A stretch of 64,000 nucleotides of DNA from ECT2AJA-044 sp965262845 (GCA_965262845.1 CBDHFX010000002.1:1612001-1676000), one strand, 5' to 3'; positions 16,833 through 26,017 are shown, counted from the first letter of the stretch. Program-made: numbers and translations. The notes: generated from the sequence alone by a model not told the origin.

Positions 16833-17569
16833 CGTTTTTCGCCTTTTGTATATTTCGCTTCTTCTATAACCTTGCCTTCTTCGTCGTATGTTTTCCAAAT
16901 ACCGTCTTTTTTACCGTCTTTGTAGGTTCCCTCCTGCTTGATACTGCCGTCTTCGAAGAAAAGCTGATACGGGCCATTACGTTCATTATTCACGAATTCC
17001 CCGATGGTCTTAACACCTCCGTCGCGATAATACGATTTTGTGGTTCCGCTGATCTCTCCGTCAACGTAATCGTACTCAATACTCGGTTCTCCATTGTCGA
17101 AATACCAGGTTGCCTTTCCTGATTTTTTCCCGTTCGCGTAAGAAACCTCTTCCTGCTTTTTGCCGTTGTTGTAGAATTTTATGAACTGGCCGTTCAGGAC
17201 GCCCATATCGTAGTGTCCGAGTTTACTTAACCGGCCGAAGTCGTGATAATAACGCTGCTTCCCGTGCAATTCACCGTCCATGTAGTTCAATTGCTGCTTT
17301 ATGTTTCCGCGGTCGTTCACACTGATCTCGATCCCGTTCTTTACCCCATTAACCCATTGCGACAACGATTCCAGCAATCCATTTTTGTGAAAGGTCAGCC
17401 AGTCCCCTACTTTTTCACCGGCCTCGTACTGACCTTTGATCCGGATACTGCTGTCCGGATGGTACTGGATAAACGGTCCGTCCGTTATCGTGCTGTCCTG
17501 CGCATATAGTTCCATTGTACAGGTCACCAACAGGGTGATAATGATCTGTTTAGTTTTCATGATCTTCAT
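16829..17569 (-). CDS. Secreted MORN-variant (YwqK-like) repeat protein
   Basis: A 246-residue protein with a signal peptide (MKTKQIIITLLVTC..YAQ) followed by about eight tandem repeats of roughly 22 residues of the form Y.NGKK.G.W..Y..DG, for example SYANGKKSGKATWYFDNG and TYKDGKKDGIWKTYDEEG. This is the MORN_2/YwqK repeat. Such proteins are often periplasmic or outer-membrane associated; the name antitoxin YwqK is historic and gives no function here. Starts at 17569 or 17560 are both possible; the start overlaps the end of the GH3 gene, and its stop overlaps bshA. Confidence 0.75.
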   Translation of the reverse strand: MKIMKTKQIIITLLVTCTMELYAQDSTITDGPFIQYHPDSSIRIKGQYEAGEKVGDWLTFHKNGLLESLSQWVNGVKNGIEISVNDRGNIKQQLNYMDGELHGKQRYYHDFGRLSKLGHYDMGVLNGQFIKFYNNGKKQEEVSYANGKKSGKATWYFDNGEPSIEYDYVDGEISGTTKSYYRDGGVKTIGEFVNNERNGPYQLFFEDGSIKQEGTYKDGKKDGIWKTYDEEGKVIEEAKYTKGEKR

Positions 17570-20495
17570 GGTTTTGTGGATAGGTATTTAAGGATTCATA
17601 TATTATTTCCTGAATATTAGTCCGAACGTGCATTTCAATAAGCTTTCGGTTCAATTCATCCGGGTTCACCCGGTTGCTCAAAAATACATAGATGATTTCT
17701 TCTTCGGGATCGGCCCATGCCAAAGTTCCTGTAAATCCGGTATGGCCAAAGCTAAGCAGTGACACACAATTACATGTGGGGCCACCATCGCCGTCGGGCT
17801 CCGGCTTGTCGAATCCGATCCCGCGCCGATTGTCGCTCTCGCAAAAGGGGCAGGACGTAAACAAGGCCACCGTTGTGCTATCGAAATAATGCCGCCCCCC
17901 GTAACTTCCCATTTGCAGGTACATCTGCATCATCTTCGCCAGATCGGTAGCCGAACCGAACATCCCGGCATGACCATTCACTCCGTTCGTCAGGGCCGCT
18001 CCCGGATCGTGCACATAACCCCGCAGGAGCTGCCCCCGAAAAATCTGATCGTCTGTGGTCGGGGCAATCCGCCCGGATCCCAGCCGGGTTAACGGATGGT
18101 ACCCCATAGTTGAGGCGCCTAACGGTGCCAGGAGCGAGTCTTGCACCCATTGATCAATGGCCTGACCCATTTGATCCTCAATGACCTTTTTTAGCAAATA
18201 ATACCCGAGGTCCGAGTAGCGATACTTCTTTCGCGGCAGTAGTTCCGATTCATAAATGCGCTGATAAACGCTGTCCGGATAATCGTACCGAAGGTACAGA
18301 TCCTCCGCTACCTGCCATGGGAACTGGTCGCCCGGCACATCGGAGAACCACTTTGGCTTCCTTTGCCCCTCCGCAATCAAGGTCTCCCGATAAAAGGGGA
18401 TCCACGGTTTCAATTGTGCCTGATGGGCCAGCATCTCGCGCAAACGTATATGCTCCTTGTTAGTCCCCCGCGCCTCCTCCAAATAAGTGCCCAGTTCTCC
18501 GTCGATATCGATCCGCCCCCACTCATACAGGCGCATGATGGCCGGCACGGAGGCTGCTATTTTCGTTATGGATGCAAGATCGTACACGGTGCGCTCATCA
18601 ACCGGACGCCGTTTCGCATAGGTTTGATATCCGAACTGCCGGTCGTATATCACCCGGCCGTTTTTCGCAATCAGGATCTGCGCCCCCGGCGTGGCTCCCT
18701 CACCGATCGCTTCCTGAATGATCGAATCAACCCGTTCCAATTGTTGTGCATCAATCCCCTCCTGCTCGGGTATCCCGTACTTCAGCCGGTCAAGTGATGC
18801 CGTTTTGATCCCGTGTTGCACCGGGAAGGCAGTGGTGGCACTCACAGGCAATCGGCCTGCGGCCTGATGGGCCCCGAAAATGATCTGGGCCGACAAATCG
18901 TGTGCAACTTCGGTATTCTGGTAGCTCACGATCAGGGCATCGGCCATCAGGGCCTCCCCGAAATCCTTTAAGGCATAGGGATTCGCGAAGATATCGAGCA
19001 CGGTTTTGTGGCTGCGCGCCACCTGCCTGAAGAAATCCCGGGCAGCAGCATCAACCTGGGGGCTCAACCAAAACTTATCCGTCATTTTATGTACTCCCAC
19101 GATGATCGGATCGTATTGCTTCAGCTGCTCCAGCAGCACTTCTTTATCCTGCTCCGTGGCCTCTTCACTCAGGCGGAATCCAGGCATTTCGAAGTAGCTG
19201 TTCAAACGTTCGTGGAAACTACCGCAGGCTCCCCTTTCCAGACACAGGTATGCCGGATTGAAATCTGTCAATTCCCTGATCGGCAAGATGGATCGATCGT
19301 TCAGCAATACCGTGATTGCCCCGGCCATGATCTCGCGGTACAGCAGGCGTGCGCCTATTCCATTCACATCGGTATACAGCTGTTCAACCGATACGGGTTC
19401 GTAGCGATGCAAACCGCAGTCGTACTTGGCACGAAGCACACGACGCACTTTTTCCTCGATCGCTTTTTCACTTAGCCTACCTTCTTTAACCGCCTTCGTC
19501 ACGGCATGGATCACCTGATCGATCTCTCCCGGCATCAGCAATACATCTGCTCCGGCCTGCAGGGCTTTCACTTCCAGTGCCCCCGTAACATATTGGTCAC
19601 TAACCCCTTTCATGTTGAGCGCATCTGTAAAAATGATCCCTTCGAAACCGAGTTCCTTCCGCAGAAGCTTCGTCAGTACCGGCCAGCTCAGGGAAGTTGG
19701 CGTTCCCGAGCTGTCGAGGGCAGGCACGTTCAAATGCGCGGCCATAACGGAGCCTACTCCAGCATTTAACAGCGCCTTGAAAGGTGCCAGATCCACCTTG
19801 TTCAACTCATCCCGGTTGTGGGTTACGGTCGGAAGCGTCTTATGGGAGTCCTTATCGGTATCTCCATGGCCGGGAAAATGCTTGCCGCAGGCCATGACCC
19901 CGTTATTTTGTTGCCCCTGCGCGTACAGGGTGGCCAGCCGGGCCACCCGTTCGGGCGATTCGCCGAAGGAACGGTTACCGATGATAGGATTGCTGGGATT
20001 GACGTTGACGTCCGCAACCGGACCAAAATTGATATGCACCCCCAGGCGCCTGCATTGCCGGGCAATCTCGGCCCCCATTTCATATGCGAGTGAATCGCGC
20101 TGCACTGCTCCGACCGTCAGTGGCCAGGGCAGTGGCGCCACGGAATCGAGCCGCATGGCCAATCCCCATTCGGCATCCTGTGCAATAAGCATGGGCAGGT
20201 CGGCTATTGCCTGGAGCTCATTTGTCATCGCAGCCTGCCGAACCGGGCCGCCCTGCAGGAACATCAGGCCGCCAGGCTGATATTTTTGGATGCGCGCGCG
20301 CAGATCCTGCCGATAGGCATCATCCCGGTTGCTGTAGCCTTCGATCATAATTAGCTGGGCAATTTTGCGTTCCAGTGAGAGGGTGTCAAGCACCGACGAC
20401 ACCCACAGGTCGCGGTCACGGTGTTTCGGGATTGTTGAAGAAGTCAGTGCACCCCCTATAGTGAGGGTCAAAACCAAAAAGATCCACCTATTCAT
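17550..20495 (-). CDS. Glycoside hydrolase family 3 / beta-lactamase-like serine hydrolase fusion
   Basis: A 981-residue exported protein. After a signal peptide (MNRWIFLVLTLTIGGALTSS) comes a GH3 N-domain of the NagZ type: KHFPGHGDTDKDSHKTLP carries the Asp-His dyad and FTDALNMKGV the nucleophile Asp. The middle part is a GH3 C-domain-like region. From about residue 610 a class C beta-lactamase fold follows, with SITK as the Ser-x-x-Lys, YSDLGYY in place of YxN, and HTG near the end. The combination suggests trimming of peptidoglycan fragments in the periplasm: removal of N-acetylglucosamine plus action on peptide or ester bonds. Fusions of this type are known in Bacteroidota; substrate is not proven. 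Confidence 0.88.
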   Translation of the reverse strand: MNRWIFLVLTLTIGGALTSSTIPKHRDRDLWVSSVLDTLSLERKIAQLIMIEGYSNRDDAYRQDLRARIQKYQPGGLMFLQGGPVRQAAMTNELQAIADLPMLIAQDAEWGLAMRLDSVAPLPWPLTVGAVQRDSLAYEMGAEIARQCRRLGVHINFGPVADVNVNPSNPIIGNRSFGESPERVARLATLYAQGQQNNGVMACGKHFPGHGDTDKDSHKTLPTVTHNRDELNKVDLAPFKALLNAGVGSVMAAHLNVPALDSSGTPTSLSWPVLTKLLRKELGFEGIIFTDALNMKGVSDQYVTGALEVKALQAGADVLLMPGEIDQVIHAVTKAVKEGRLSEKAIEEKVRRVLRAKYDCGLHRYEPVSVEQLYTDVNGIGARLLYREIMAGAITVLLNDRSILPIRELTDFNPAYLCLERGACGSFHERLNSYFEMPGFRLSEEATEQDKEVLLEQLKQYDPIIVGVHKMTDKFWLSPQVDAAARDFFRQVARSHKTVLDIFANPYALKDFGEALMADALIVSYQNTEVAHDLSAQIIFGAHQAAGRLPVSATTAFPVQHGIKTASLDRLKYGIPEQEGIDAQQLERVDSIIQEAIGEGATPGAQILIAKNGRVIYDRQFGYQTYAKRRPVDERTVYDLASITKIAASVPAIMRLYEWGRIDIDGELGTYLEEARGTNKEHIRLREMLAHQAQLKPWIPFYRETLIAEGQRKPKWFSDVPGDQFPWQVAEDLYLRYDYPDSVYQRIYESELLPRKKYRYSDLGYYLLKKVIEDQMGQAIDQWVQDSLLAPLGASTMGYHPLTRLGSGRIAPTTDDQIFRGQLLRGYVHDPGAALTNGVNGHAGMFGSATDLAKMMQMYLQMGSYGGRHYFDSTTVALFTSCPFCESDNRRGIGFDKPEPDGDGGPTCNCVSLLSFGHTGFTGTLAWADPEEEIIYVFLSNRVNPDELNRKLIEMHVRTNIQEIIYESLNTYPQNHEDHEN

Positions 20496-20514
20496 ATCAC
20501 CGCCCATTGGGGGC

Positions 20515-20522
20515 CAAAATTA
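20515..20522 (-). promoter_or_regulatory. -7 box for the GH3 fusion gene
   Basis: Minus-strand TAATTTTG (plus-strand CAAAATTA), about 20 bases before ATG 20495. It would be the promoter of the seven-gene minus-strand run ending in nadD. Confidence 0.4.
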
Positions 20523-20583
20523 GAAAAAGCCCCTTTCATTGTCATTAGCCTGCTTCGGTAGCCTTAATTTAACAGAAAAAGGA

Positions 20584-20591
20584 TAGCTTTG
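20584..20591 (+). promoter_or_regulatory. -7 box upstream of the mutL operon
   Basis: TAGCTTTG (TAnnTTTG). Transcription would begin near 20597, so the ATG at 20599 would have almost no leader; this favours ATG 20626 as the start of the first gene. Confidence 0.5.
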
Positions 20592-20625
20592 TACGTATAT
20601 GGAAGCGCCAAGACTCCCTTCCTTC

Positions 20626-20871
20626 ATGAAAATTAATCGGATACGCCGATTTAACTTTCAACCGCGTTACTACGACGAGCGAAAGGAGCGACTGGAGCAA
20701 TTGAAAAAAAAGTACCACGGCAAAGAAAAGGACCAAATTGAATTCCGTGACCGCTTGCAGGAATCGTGGAGTAGTCGCCGCAAACCGCAGGCCTCCGGAT
20801 ATCCGTTCAGACGACTGGTCCTGATCATGGCTTTTCTGTTTTTCCTCGCCTACCTGTTCCTGTTCCGATGA
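20626..20871 (+). CDS. Small tail-anchored membrane protein upstream of mutL
   Basis: An 81-residue protein: a very basic, Arg/Lys-rich N-terminal part (KINRIRRFNFQPRYYDERKE, then a coiled-coil-like KERLEQLKKKYHG) and a single C-terminal transmembrane segment (LVLIMAFLFFLAYLFLF). Similar short proteins precede mutL in other Bacteroidota, with no established function. The ATG at 20626 is preferred because of the promoter position. Its TGA overlaps the mutL ATG (ATGA), so expression is coupled. Confidence 0.7.
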   Translation: MKINRIRRFNFQPRYYDERKERLEQLKKKYHGKEKDQIEFRDRLQESWSSRRKPQASGYPFRRLVLIMAFLFFLAYLFLFR

Positions 20872-22682
20872 ACGACGTCATTCAAGTGCTGCCCGACCGG
20901 GTGGCTAGCCAAATAGCGGCCGGAGAAGTTGTTCAGCGGCCGGCCTCCCTGGTCAAGGAACTACTCGAAAACAGCATCGACGCCGATTCCACCGACATCT
21001 CACTTATTGTGCGTGATGCCGGAAGAACGCTTGTACAGGTCGTTGACAATGGCAAGGGCATGAGCACCACCGATGCCCGACTCTGCTTTGAGCGCTACGC
21101 CACCTCCAAGATCCGCAGCGCCGAAGAACTTTTTCGCATCTGTACCAAAGGGTTCCGTGGCGAAGCCCTGGCTTCAATTGCTGCCGTGGCCCACGTGGAA
21201 CTGCGTACCAAACAAAAAGACGAGGACCTCGGCACCCTGGTCATCATTGAAGGTTCCGAGGCCACGAACCAGGAGCCGGTTTCGACCCCCGATGGCACCA
21301 GCATCACCGTAAAAAACCTGTTCTACAATATTCCGGCCCGCCGCAACTTCCTCAAAAGCGACAAGGTTGAGCTAAAGCATATCATCAACGAATTTGAACG
21401 GGTGGCCCTGGCGCATCCCGATATCGCCTTCAGCCTCCGCCACAATGACCACGAGCTTTTTCGCCTGCGGCGCGATGGGCTCCGCAAGCGGATCGTAGCT
21501 ATTTTTGGCCCTGGGTTCAACGAGCGTTTGGTTCCGGTTGAGGAAAAAACCGATCTGGTGACGATCAGCGGATTCGTGGGAAAGCCCCGCAATGCCAGGA
21601 AAACGCGGGGCGAGCAATTCTTTTTCGTGAACAAACGCTTCATCAGGAGCCCATACCTCCACCATGCGGTGGGCTCGTCATTTGAAGGACTGATCCCGGA
21701 CAAGCACCACCCTTCCTACTTTTTGTTCCTGGAGGTAGACCCGGCAAGCATTGACGTGAATATTCATCCGACCAAGACTGAGATCAAGTTCGAAGACGAG
21801 CGCCCGATCTATGTCATTCTTCGATCAGCCATCCGCAAATCGCTCGGTCAATACAACATTGCACCGGGTCTTGATTTCGATCGCGAGACCAGTTTCGACA
21901 ATATTCCGCCTCAACCCCAGAGGCCGGTGCGTGCCCCCGCAATCAGCCTGGATCCCCATTTCAATCCCTTCAGCGAAGCCACTCAGGCCGCCAAAAGTGA
22001 TGGCGCATACTCATCTGGCCGCAGGCCAGTAAAAAATGAAGGGCCATTCGACTGGACCACTGCCTATCGGCAGGAAGAAACTGCCGGAAAGGAAGACCCG
22101 GGACTGTCGTTAGAAGAGCGATCGGTATTGGCCTATCAGCTGCATGGGCGGTATATTCTGACGCACATCAGGTCGGGGTTCATGATCATTGATCAGCATC
22201 GCGCGCATCAGCGGATCCTGTTTGAGCGCTTTCAAAAAAGCCTGAAACGGCAAGATCCCGTGACGCAACAACTGCTGTTCCAGCAAACTCTGGAGCTCAG
22301 TGCAGGAGACCTGGCGCTGATCGGGGAGCAGCAGGAGGCTTTACGGCAACTCGGATTCGACATTGAACGGTTCGGAAAGCAGGCTATCGTGGTGCGGGGG
22401 ATCCCGCCCGGAGTGCGGGAAGCCGGAGTGGCCGGGCTGATCGAACAGATGCTGGACGATCTGAAGCACCACCGTGACGAATTAGGCGCGGATAATGTGG
22501 ATAACCTGGCCCGGTTCATGGCCCGGAACCTGGCCGTTCAGCGTGGCGTTAAACTGGAAAAGGAAGAGATGCACCAGTTGGTCAATGAACTTTTCGCCTG
22601 TGAGCAGCCTTCTGCAGACCCAAATGGCAAGGCTGCCCTGATCACACTGAGCCTCCACGAACTGGACAAACGATTTCAATAA
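20868..22682 (+). CDS. mutL: DNA mismatch repair protein MutL
   Basis: This 604-residue protein has the GHKL ATPase N-domain: LLENSIDADS, VDNGKGM, TSKIRSAEEL and GFRGEALASI in the first 105 residues, then a variable Pro-rich linker (about 340-400) and a dimerisation domain. MutL couples MutS mismatch recognition to repair. In the C-domain the usual DQHAxxExxxxE endonuclease motif reads DQHRAHQRILFE, with Arg for Ala and Gln for the first Glu, so nuclease activity is uncertain. The rhomboid gene follows directly with no spacer. Confidence 0.95.
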   Translation: MNDVIQVLPDRVASQIAAGEVVQRPASLVKELLENSIDADSTDISLIVRDAGRTLVQVVDNGKGMSTTDARLCFERYATSKIRSAEELFRICTKGFRGEALASIAAVAHVELRTKQKDEDLGTLVIIEGSEATNQEPVSTPDGTSITVKNLFYNIPARRNFLKSDKVELKHIINEFERVALAHPDIAFSLRHNDHELFRLRRDGLRKRIVAIFGPGFNERLVPVEEKTDLVTISGFVGKPRNARKTRGEQFFFVNKRFIRSPYLHHAVGSSFEGLIPDKHHPSYFLFLEVDPASIDVNIHPTKTEIKFEDERPIYVILRSAIRKSLGQYNIAPGLDFDRETSFDNIPPQPQRPVRAPAISLDPHFNPFSEATQAAKSDGAYSSGRRPVKNEGPFDWTTAYRQEETAGKEDPGLSLEERSVLAYQLHGRYILTHIRSGFMIIDQHRAHQRILFERFQKSLKRQDPVTQQLLFQQTLELSAGDLALIGEQQEALRQLGFDIERFGKQAIVVRGIPPGVREAGVAGLIEQMLDDLKHHRDELGADNVDNLARFMARNLAVQRGVKLEKEEMHQLVNELFACEQPSADPNGKAALITLSLHELDKRFQ

Positions 22683-23426
22683 ATGAACTACCAACCGACA
22701 CGGTTCAACATACTCCCCGAGGTGATCAGGAATCTGCTGATCATCAACGGGCTGTTTTTCTTCGGCTCGCTGGTGCTGCAGAGCGCTTTTGGGATCCACC
22801 TCAACCGAATACTGGGATTGTACGTGCCCGGATCCGAACATTTCCGGCCTTACCAGCTGGTTACCCACATGTTCATGCACGGTAACCTGGGGCATATCTT
22901 TTTCAATATGTTCGCACTATGGATGTTCGGGAATATGCTGGAGAACGTTTGGGGCGGACGGCGATTCCTCATCTACTACATGGCCACAGGGCTCGGCGCA
23001 GCGGTAATTCACCTCGGGTGGAATTACCTCGAGCTGATGCAGGTGATCCGGAATGTGTCACCGCACGATGTTCAAATAGTGCTGGATCGCGGGGCAGAGG
23101 TGCTCATGCGCGGGCAAAACTACCTTGATCCCGGCATGGCCAGGTTGAATTTGATCTATAATACTCCTACCGTAGGCGCTTCCGGAGCTGTCTTCGGCAT
23201 TTTGCTGGCCTTCGGAATGCTCTTCCCCGATACACGCATCTACCTGTATTTCGCGTTTCCGATCAAGGCAAAGTACTTCGTGATCGGTTACGGATTGCTG
23301 GAACTCTTTAACGGGATCGCCAATGATCCGTCGAGCAACGTAGCTCATTTCGCCCACCTGGGCGGAATGCTCTTCGGGTTCATCCTCATCAAATATTGGC
23401 AAAACAAATACGGACACCGGTACTGA
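22683..23426 (+). CDS. Rhomboid-family intramembrane serine protease (first of pair)
   Basis: This 247-residue protein has six or so hydrophobic segments. The rhomboid signatures are all present: HMFMHGNLGHIFFNMFALWMFG (His/Asn oxyanion region), the serine motif GASGAVFG at about 162-169, and the catalytic His in AHFAHLGGMLFG. It would cleave transmembrane segments of membrane proteins. It has an inserted loop of about 45 residues after the GxxxE/W helix (ELMQVIRNVSPHDVQ...). The ATG follows the mutL stop immediately, and a second rhomboid gene follows. Confidence 0.92.
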   Translation: MNYQPTRFNILPEVIRNLLIINGLFFFGSLVLQSAFGIHLNRILGLYVPGSEHFRPYQLVTHMFMHGNLGHIFFNMFALWMFGNMLENVWGGRRFLIYYMATGLGAAVIHLGWNYLELMQVIRNVSPHDVQIVLDRGAEVLMRGQNYLDPGMARLNLIYNTPTVGASGAVFGILLAFGMLFPDTRIYLYFAFPIKAKYFVIGYGLLELFNGIANDPSSNVAHFAHLGGMLFGFILIKYWQNKYGHRY

Positions 23427-23428
23427 TC

Positions 23429-24307
23429 ATGGCAGGCATCGCAAATGAAATCAGGGAAAATTTTCGACGGGGCGATATGCTCACGCGACTGATCTATATC
23501 AACGGGGGGGTATTCCTGATCATGCTCATCTTCCGCATATTCGGTTTCTTCATGAATATGGACCTCTCCATAGTGCCGTGGTTTACCGTAAAGGCAGATC
23601 CGGGAAACCTGATACTGCAGCCGTGGGGACTCATTACCTATATGTTTCTGCACGAGGACTTCCTGCACCTCCTGTTCAACATGGTTTGGCTGTATTTCGG
23701 CGGACGCATTTTCCTGGAGTACCTCAGTGAAAAACAACTGCTCAGCACCTACCTGCTCGGCGGCCTGTCAGGAGCAGCCCTGTACATCCTGGCCTACAAC
23801 ATATTCCCGGTCTTTGCCAGTCAGCTGCCCCACTCGCAGGCCCTTGGTGCCAGTGCCTCCGTGCTGGCCATCCTGATCGCTATATCGACCTTCGTGCCGG
23901 ACTACACGGTCCGACTCATGTTTATTGGTTCGGTCAGGCTAAAGCACATTGCTGTTTTCTCTGTGCTGCTTGATCTGCTGAGTGTTACAGGTGGTAACGC
24001 GGGCGGGCACATTGCGCACCTGGGGGGAGCCCTGTTCGGATTCCTGTATGCCCGTCAGTTGCAGAAAGGGAACAACCTCGCAGCTGCGTTCGAACGCCTG
24101 CTTGACAAGTTCTTCACCTTTCTTAAGCCGAAACCCAAGATGCGCACGGCCTACAAAGCCAGGGCAAGGACTGATTACCAATACCACGAGCAAAAGGCTT
24201 CGCGTCAGGCTAAACTGAATGCCATTCTGGATAAAATTTCCGAATCGGGCTATGATAGTCTGACCAGGGACGAAAAAGACTTCCTTTTCAGGATGAACAA
24301 GAACTGA
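23429..24307 (+). CDS. Rhomboid-family intramembrane serine protease (second of pair) with C-terminal DUF6576-like tail
   Basis: A 292-residue paralogue of the preceding gene, two bases downstream. It has HEDFLHLLFNMVWLYFGGRIF, the serine loop LGASASVLAI (Ser in GAS, with Ser instead of Gly-Ala after it), and HIAHLGGALFG for the catalytic His. The soluble C-terminal tail ends ILDKISESGYDSLTRDEKDFLF, a motif that recurs at the end of Bacteroidota rhomboids. ATG 23429 gives a sensible N-terminus; the longer frame from 23396 lies within the previous gene. Confidence 0.9.
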   Translation: MAGIANEIRENFRRGDMLTRLIYINGGVFLIMLIFRIFGFFMNMDLSIVPWFTVKADPGNLILQPWGLITYMFLHEDFLHLLFNMVWLYFGGRIFLEYLSEKQLLSTYLLGGLSGAALYILAYNIFPVFASQLPHSQALGASASVLAILIAISTFVPDYTVRLMFIGSVRLKHIAVFSVLLDLLSVTGGNAGGHIAHLGGALFGFLYARQLQKGNNLAAAFERLLDKFFTFLKPKPKMRTAYKARARTDYQYHEQKASRQAKLNAILDKISESGYDSLTRDEKDFLFRMNKN

Positions 24308-24314
24308 ACGCAGC

Positions 24315-25373
24315 ATGAACAAATACCTCTGGATCGACCGGCTTCTGCTTCCGCTCACCTGGCTGAGCGTCGTCGCCCTCCTGTTTTCCTACCTCGCTTA
24401 CTGGATCCCCCCGTCGCGCTTCCCCGCGGCCAGTTTCGTCAGTCTTGCCTACCCGATCCTCCTGCCCATCAATCTCCTCTGGTCTCTTTTCTGGCTCTTT
24501 CGCTTCAAGCGGGCCATGATCATTCCGATCCTCGGCCTCGCGGCCGGATGGGGCCATCTATCGGCCTTTTTGCCCTGGGGCAGGGCCGCTGAACTCAGCG
24601 GCAGCAGTAAAGCACTGCGGGTAGTGTCGCTGAACAGCCGCTATTTCGATCAAAGCTATTGGGATCCTGACTACGACCTGTTGGGAACAATTGATGGCTT
24701 TTTTCGCGCCGAGCAGGCGCATGTCATTGCATTGCAGGAATTTAATGACCGGCGAAAAGTTACGCTGCTCGAATCACCCAAATACCAGCGCATCAACGGA
24801 CAAAGTCATTTGGCTTTGTTCACGGATCTGCCTGTGATCCATTCCGGTTCGCATCGCTTTAGCGACCAAATATCGTACGGAGCTAATGGTTTCCAATGGA
24901 TTGACCTGCTGTATGATAAGGACACGCTGCGCCTATACAACTGCCACATCAGTTCCAACCAGCTTGAGTACAGCCAGGTTGAACTCATCGAAAAGGTTGA
25001 GGAGATCACCACGGAAAAGATCAACTCAAAATACGGTGCTATGTACCGTCTGCTGAAAAAGGGGCTCCTCTTTCGTGAAAAGCAGGTGCAAATGCTCAAA
25101 AAACATATCGCCGGATCTCCTTATCCCGTGCTGGTTTTGGGTGATTTCAATGATATTCCATCCAGCTGGGCTTATCGCGAAATGTGCAAAGAGCTGAAGG
25201 ACGGCTACCGTACTCATGGTCGCGGCTGGGGCAAGACTTACCGAAAGAGCCTGATCCCCCTGCGGATCGATTACCACTTCCATGATGAACTACTCTGCTC
25301 CCAACTCGTCAAAGTAAAAAAGGTAGCGATCTCGGATCACTATCCGGTGACAGGGCATTATACCTGGCGGTGA
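24315..25373 (+). CDS. Endonuclease/exonuclease/phosphatase (EEP) family membrane-anchored protein
   Basis: A 352-residue protein with two or three N-terminal transmembrane segments (up to about residue 90) and an EEP catalytic domain: VVSLNSRYF, IALQEFND (metal Glu), GDFNDIPSSWAY (catalytic Asp/Asn), and ISDHYPVTG (final Asp-His). All catalytic motifs of the DNase I-like fold are present. Similar proteins next to rhomboids are common in Bacteroidota; the substrate (nucleic acid, phospholipid head group or phosphoinositide) is unknown. Confidence 0.85.
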   Translation: MNKYLWIDRLLLPLTWLSVVALLFSYLAYWIPPSRFPAASFVSLAYPILLPINLLWSLFWLFRFKRAMIIPILGLAAGWGHLSAFLPWGRAAELSGSSKALRVVSLNSRYFDQSYWDPDYDLLGTIDGFFRAEQAHVIALQEFNDRRKVTLLESPKYQRINGQSHLALFTDLPVIHSGSHRFSDQISYGANGFQWIDLLYDKDTLRLYNCHISSNQLEYSQVELIEKVEEITTEKINSKYGAMYRLLKKGLLFREKQVQMLKKHIAGSPYPVLVLGDFNDIPSSWAYREMCKELKDGYRTHGRGWGKTYRKSLIPLRIDYHFHDELLCSQLVKVKKVAISDHYPVTGHYTWR

Positions 25374-25459
25374 ATTAATTGGCTGATTGCCCACAGACCC
25401 CTAACCCGGAACGCTTTCTGTTCCTGTTTCAAAGGTGAAAAACGACCGGCAGCTATTTT

Positions 25460-25993
25460 TTAATAAGCCCCCGAGCCAAGCATGATGGTATCCCTTGTTG
25501 TTGTGATGTACGAGTGCTTTCTCTCGACCTCCTTAGTATCGGGATTTTCCCACATATACCAAAGCCAGCCACTCCCCCTGGTATTGGAAATAGAGATCAT
25601 CTCCTGCACCAGGTACTTCCCATTTTCGTCCTGCAGCTCATAAAGATCCTGTCCAATAAGGGAGGAATCGGCTCCATGGGCCAGGTTAACACCTGAAGTG
25701 GTTATAGCAAAAATATACTTCTCCCCGTCCACAAATATACCGTTGTGATCACTGTACGTATCCAGGGCATCCTGTACCCCATGGGTATCCATATAGTCCA
25801 GAGCGCTTTCAACAAAATCCTTGACTTCCTGTTTTTCTGCTTCTGACAAGCATATGTAATAGCAGGAATCGTCACTCTTTTCAGCGTCGGAATCATAATT
25901 GCAGGCATCCCTGTCTGTGCATCCCTCTTTTTCGGAACAGGAGGACCATGTCATGCAGGAAAAAATCAACAGAAGGCATACTATTCTTTTCAC
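25460..25993 (-). CDS. Lipoprotein with Cys-rich motif and single-Cache-like sensor domain
   Basis: A 177-residue protein translated from GTG 25993 (MKRIVCLLLIFSC). The N-terminal hydrophobic stretch followed by Cys indicates a lipoprotein. A short motif CTDRDACNYDSDAEKSDDSC matches the CTDPxACNYD...DDGSC pattern found in Bacteroidota secreted proteins. The rest is like sCache_2: EVKDFVESALDYM, YIFAITTSGVNLAHG, GRG-like SNTRGSGWLWYMWENPDTKEVERKHSYI. Cache domains bind small ligands outside the membrane, but no signalling domain is attached, so it might be a ligand-binding lipoprotein. The longer frame from 26083 lies upstream of a -7 box at 26018-26025. Confidence 0.65.
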   Translation of the reverse strand: MKRIVCLLLIFSCMTWSSCSEKEGCTDRDACNYDSDAEKSDDSCYYICLSEAEKQEVKDFVESALDYMDTHGVQDALDTYSDHNGIFVDGEKYIFAITTSGVNLAHGADSSLIGQDLYELQDENGKYLVQEMISISNTRGSGWLWYMWENPDTKEVERKHSYITTTRDTIMLGSGAY

Positions 25994-26017
25994 TTTACTT
26001 TCGTTTTTATTGAAGAA

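Noticed and set aside
19612..20280. 222-codon plus-strand open frame opposite the GH3 fusion
   Set aside because: Antisense to the well-supported GH3 domain and Ser/Arg/Pro-rich like a frame artefact.
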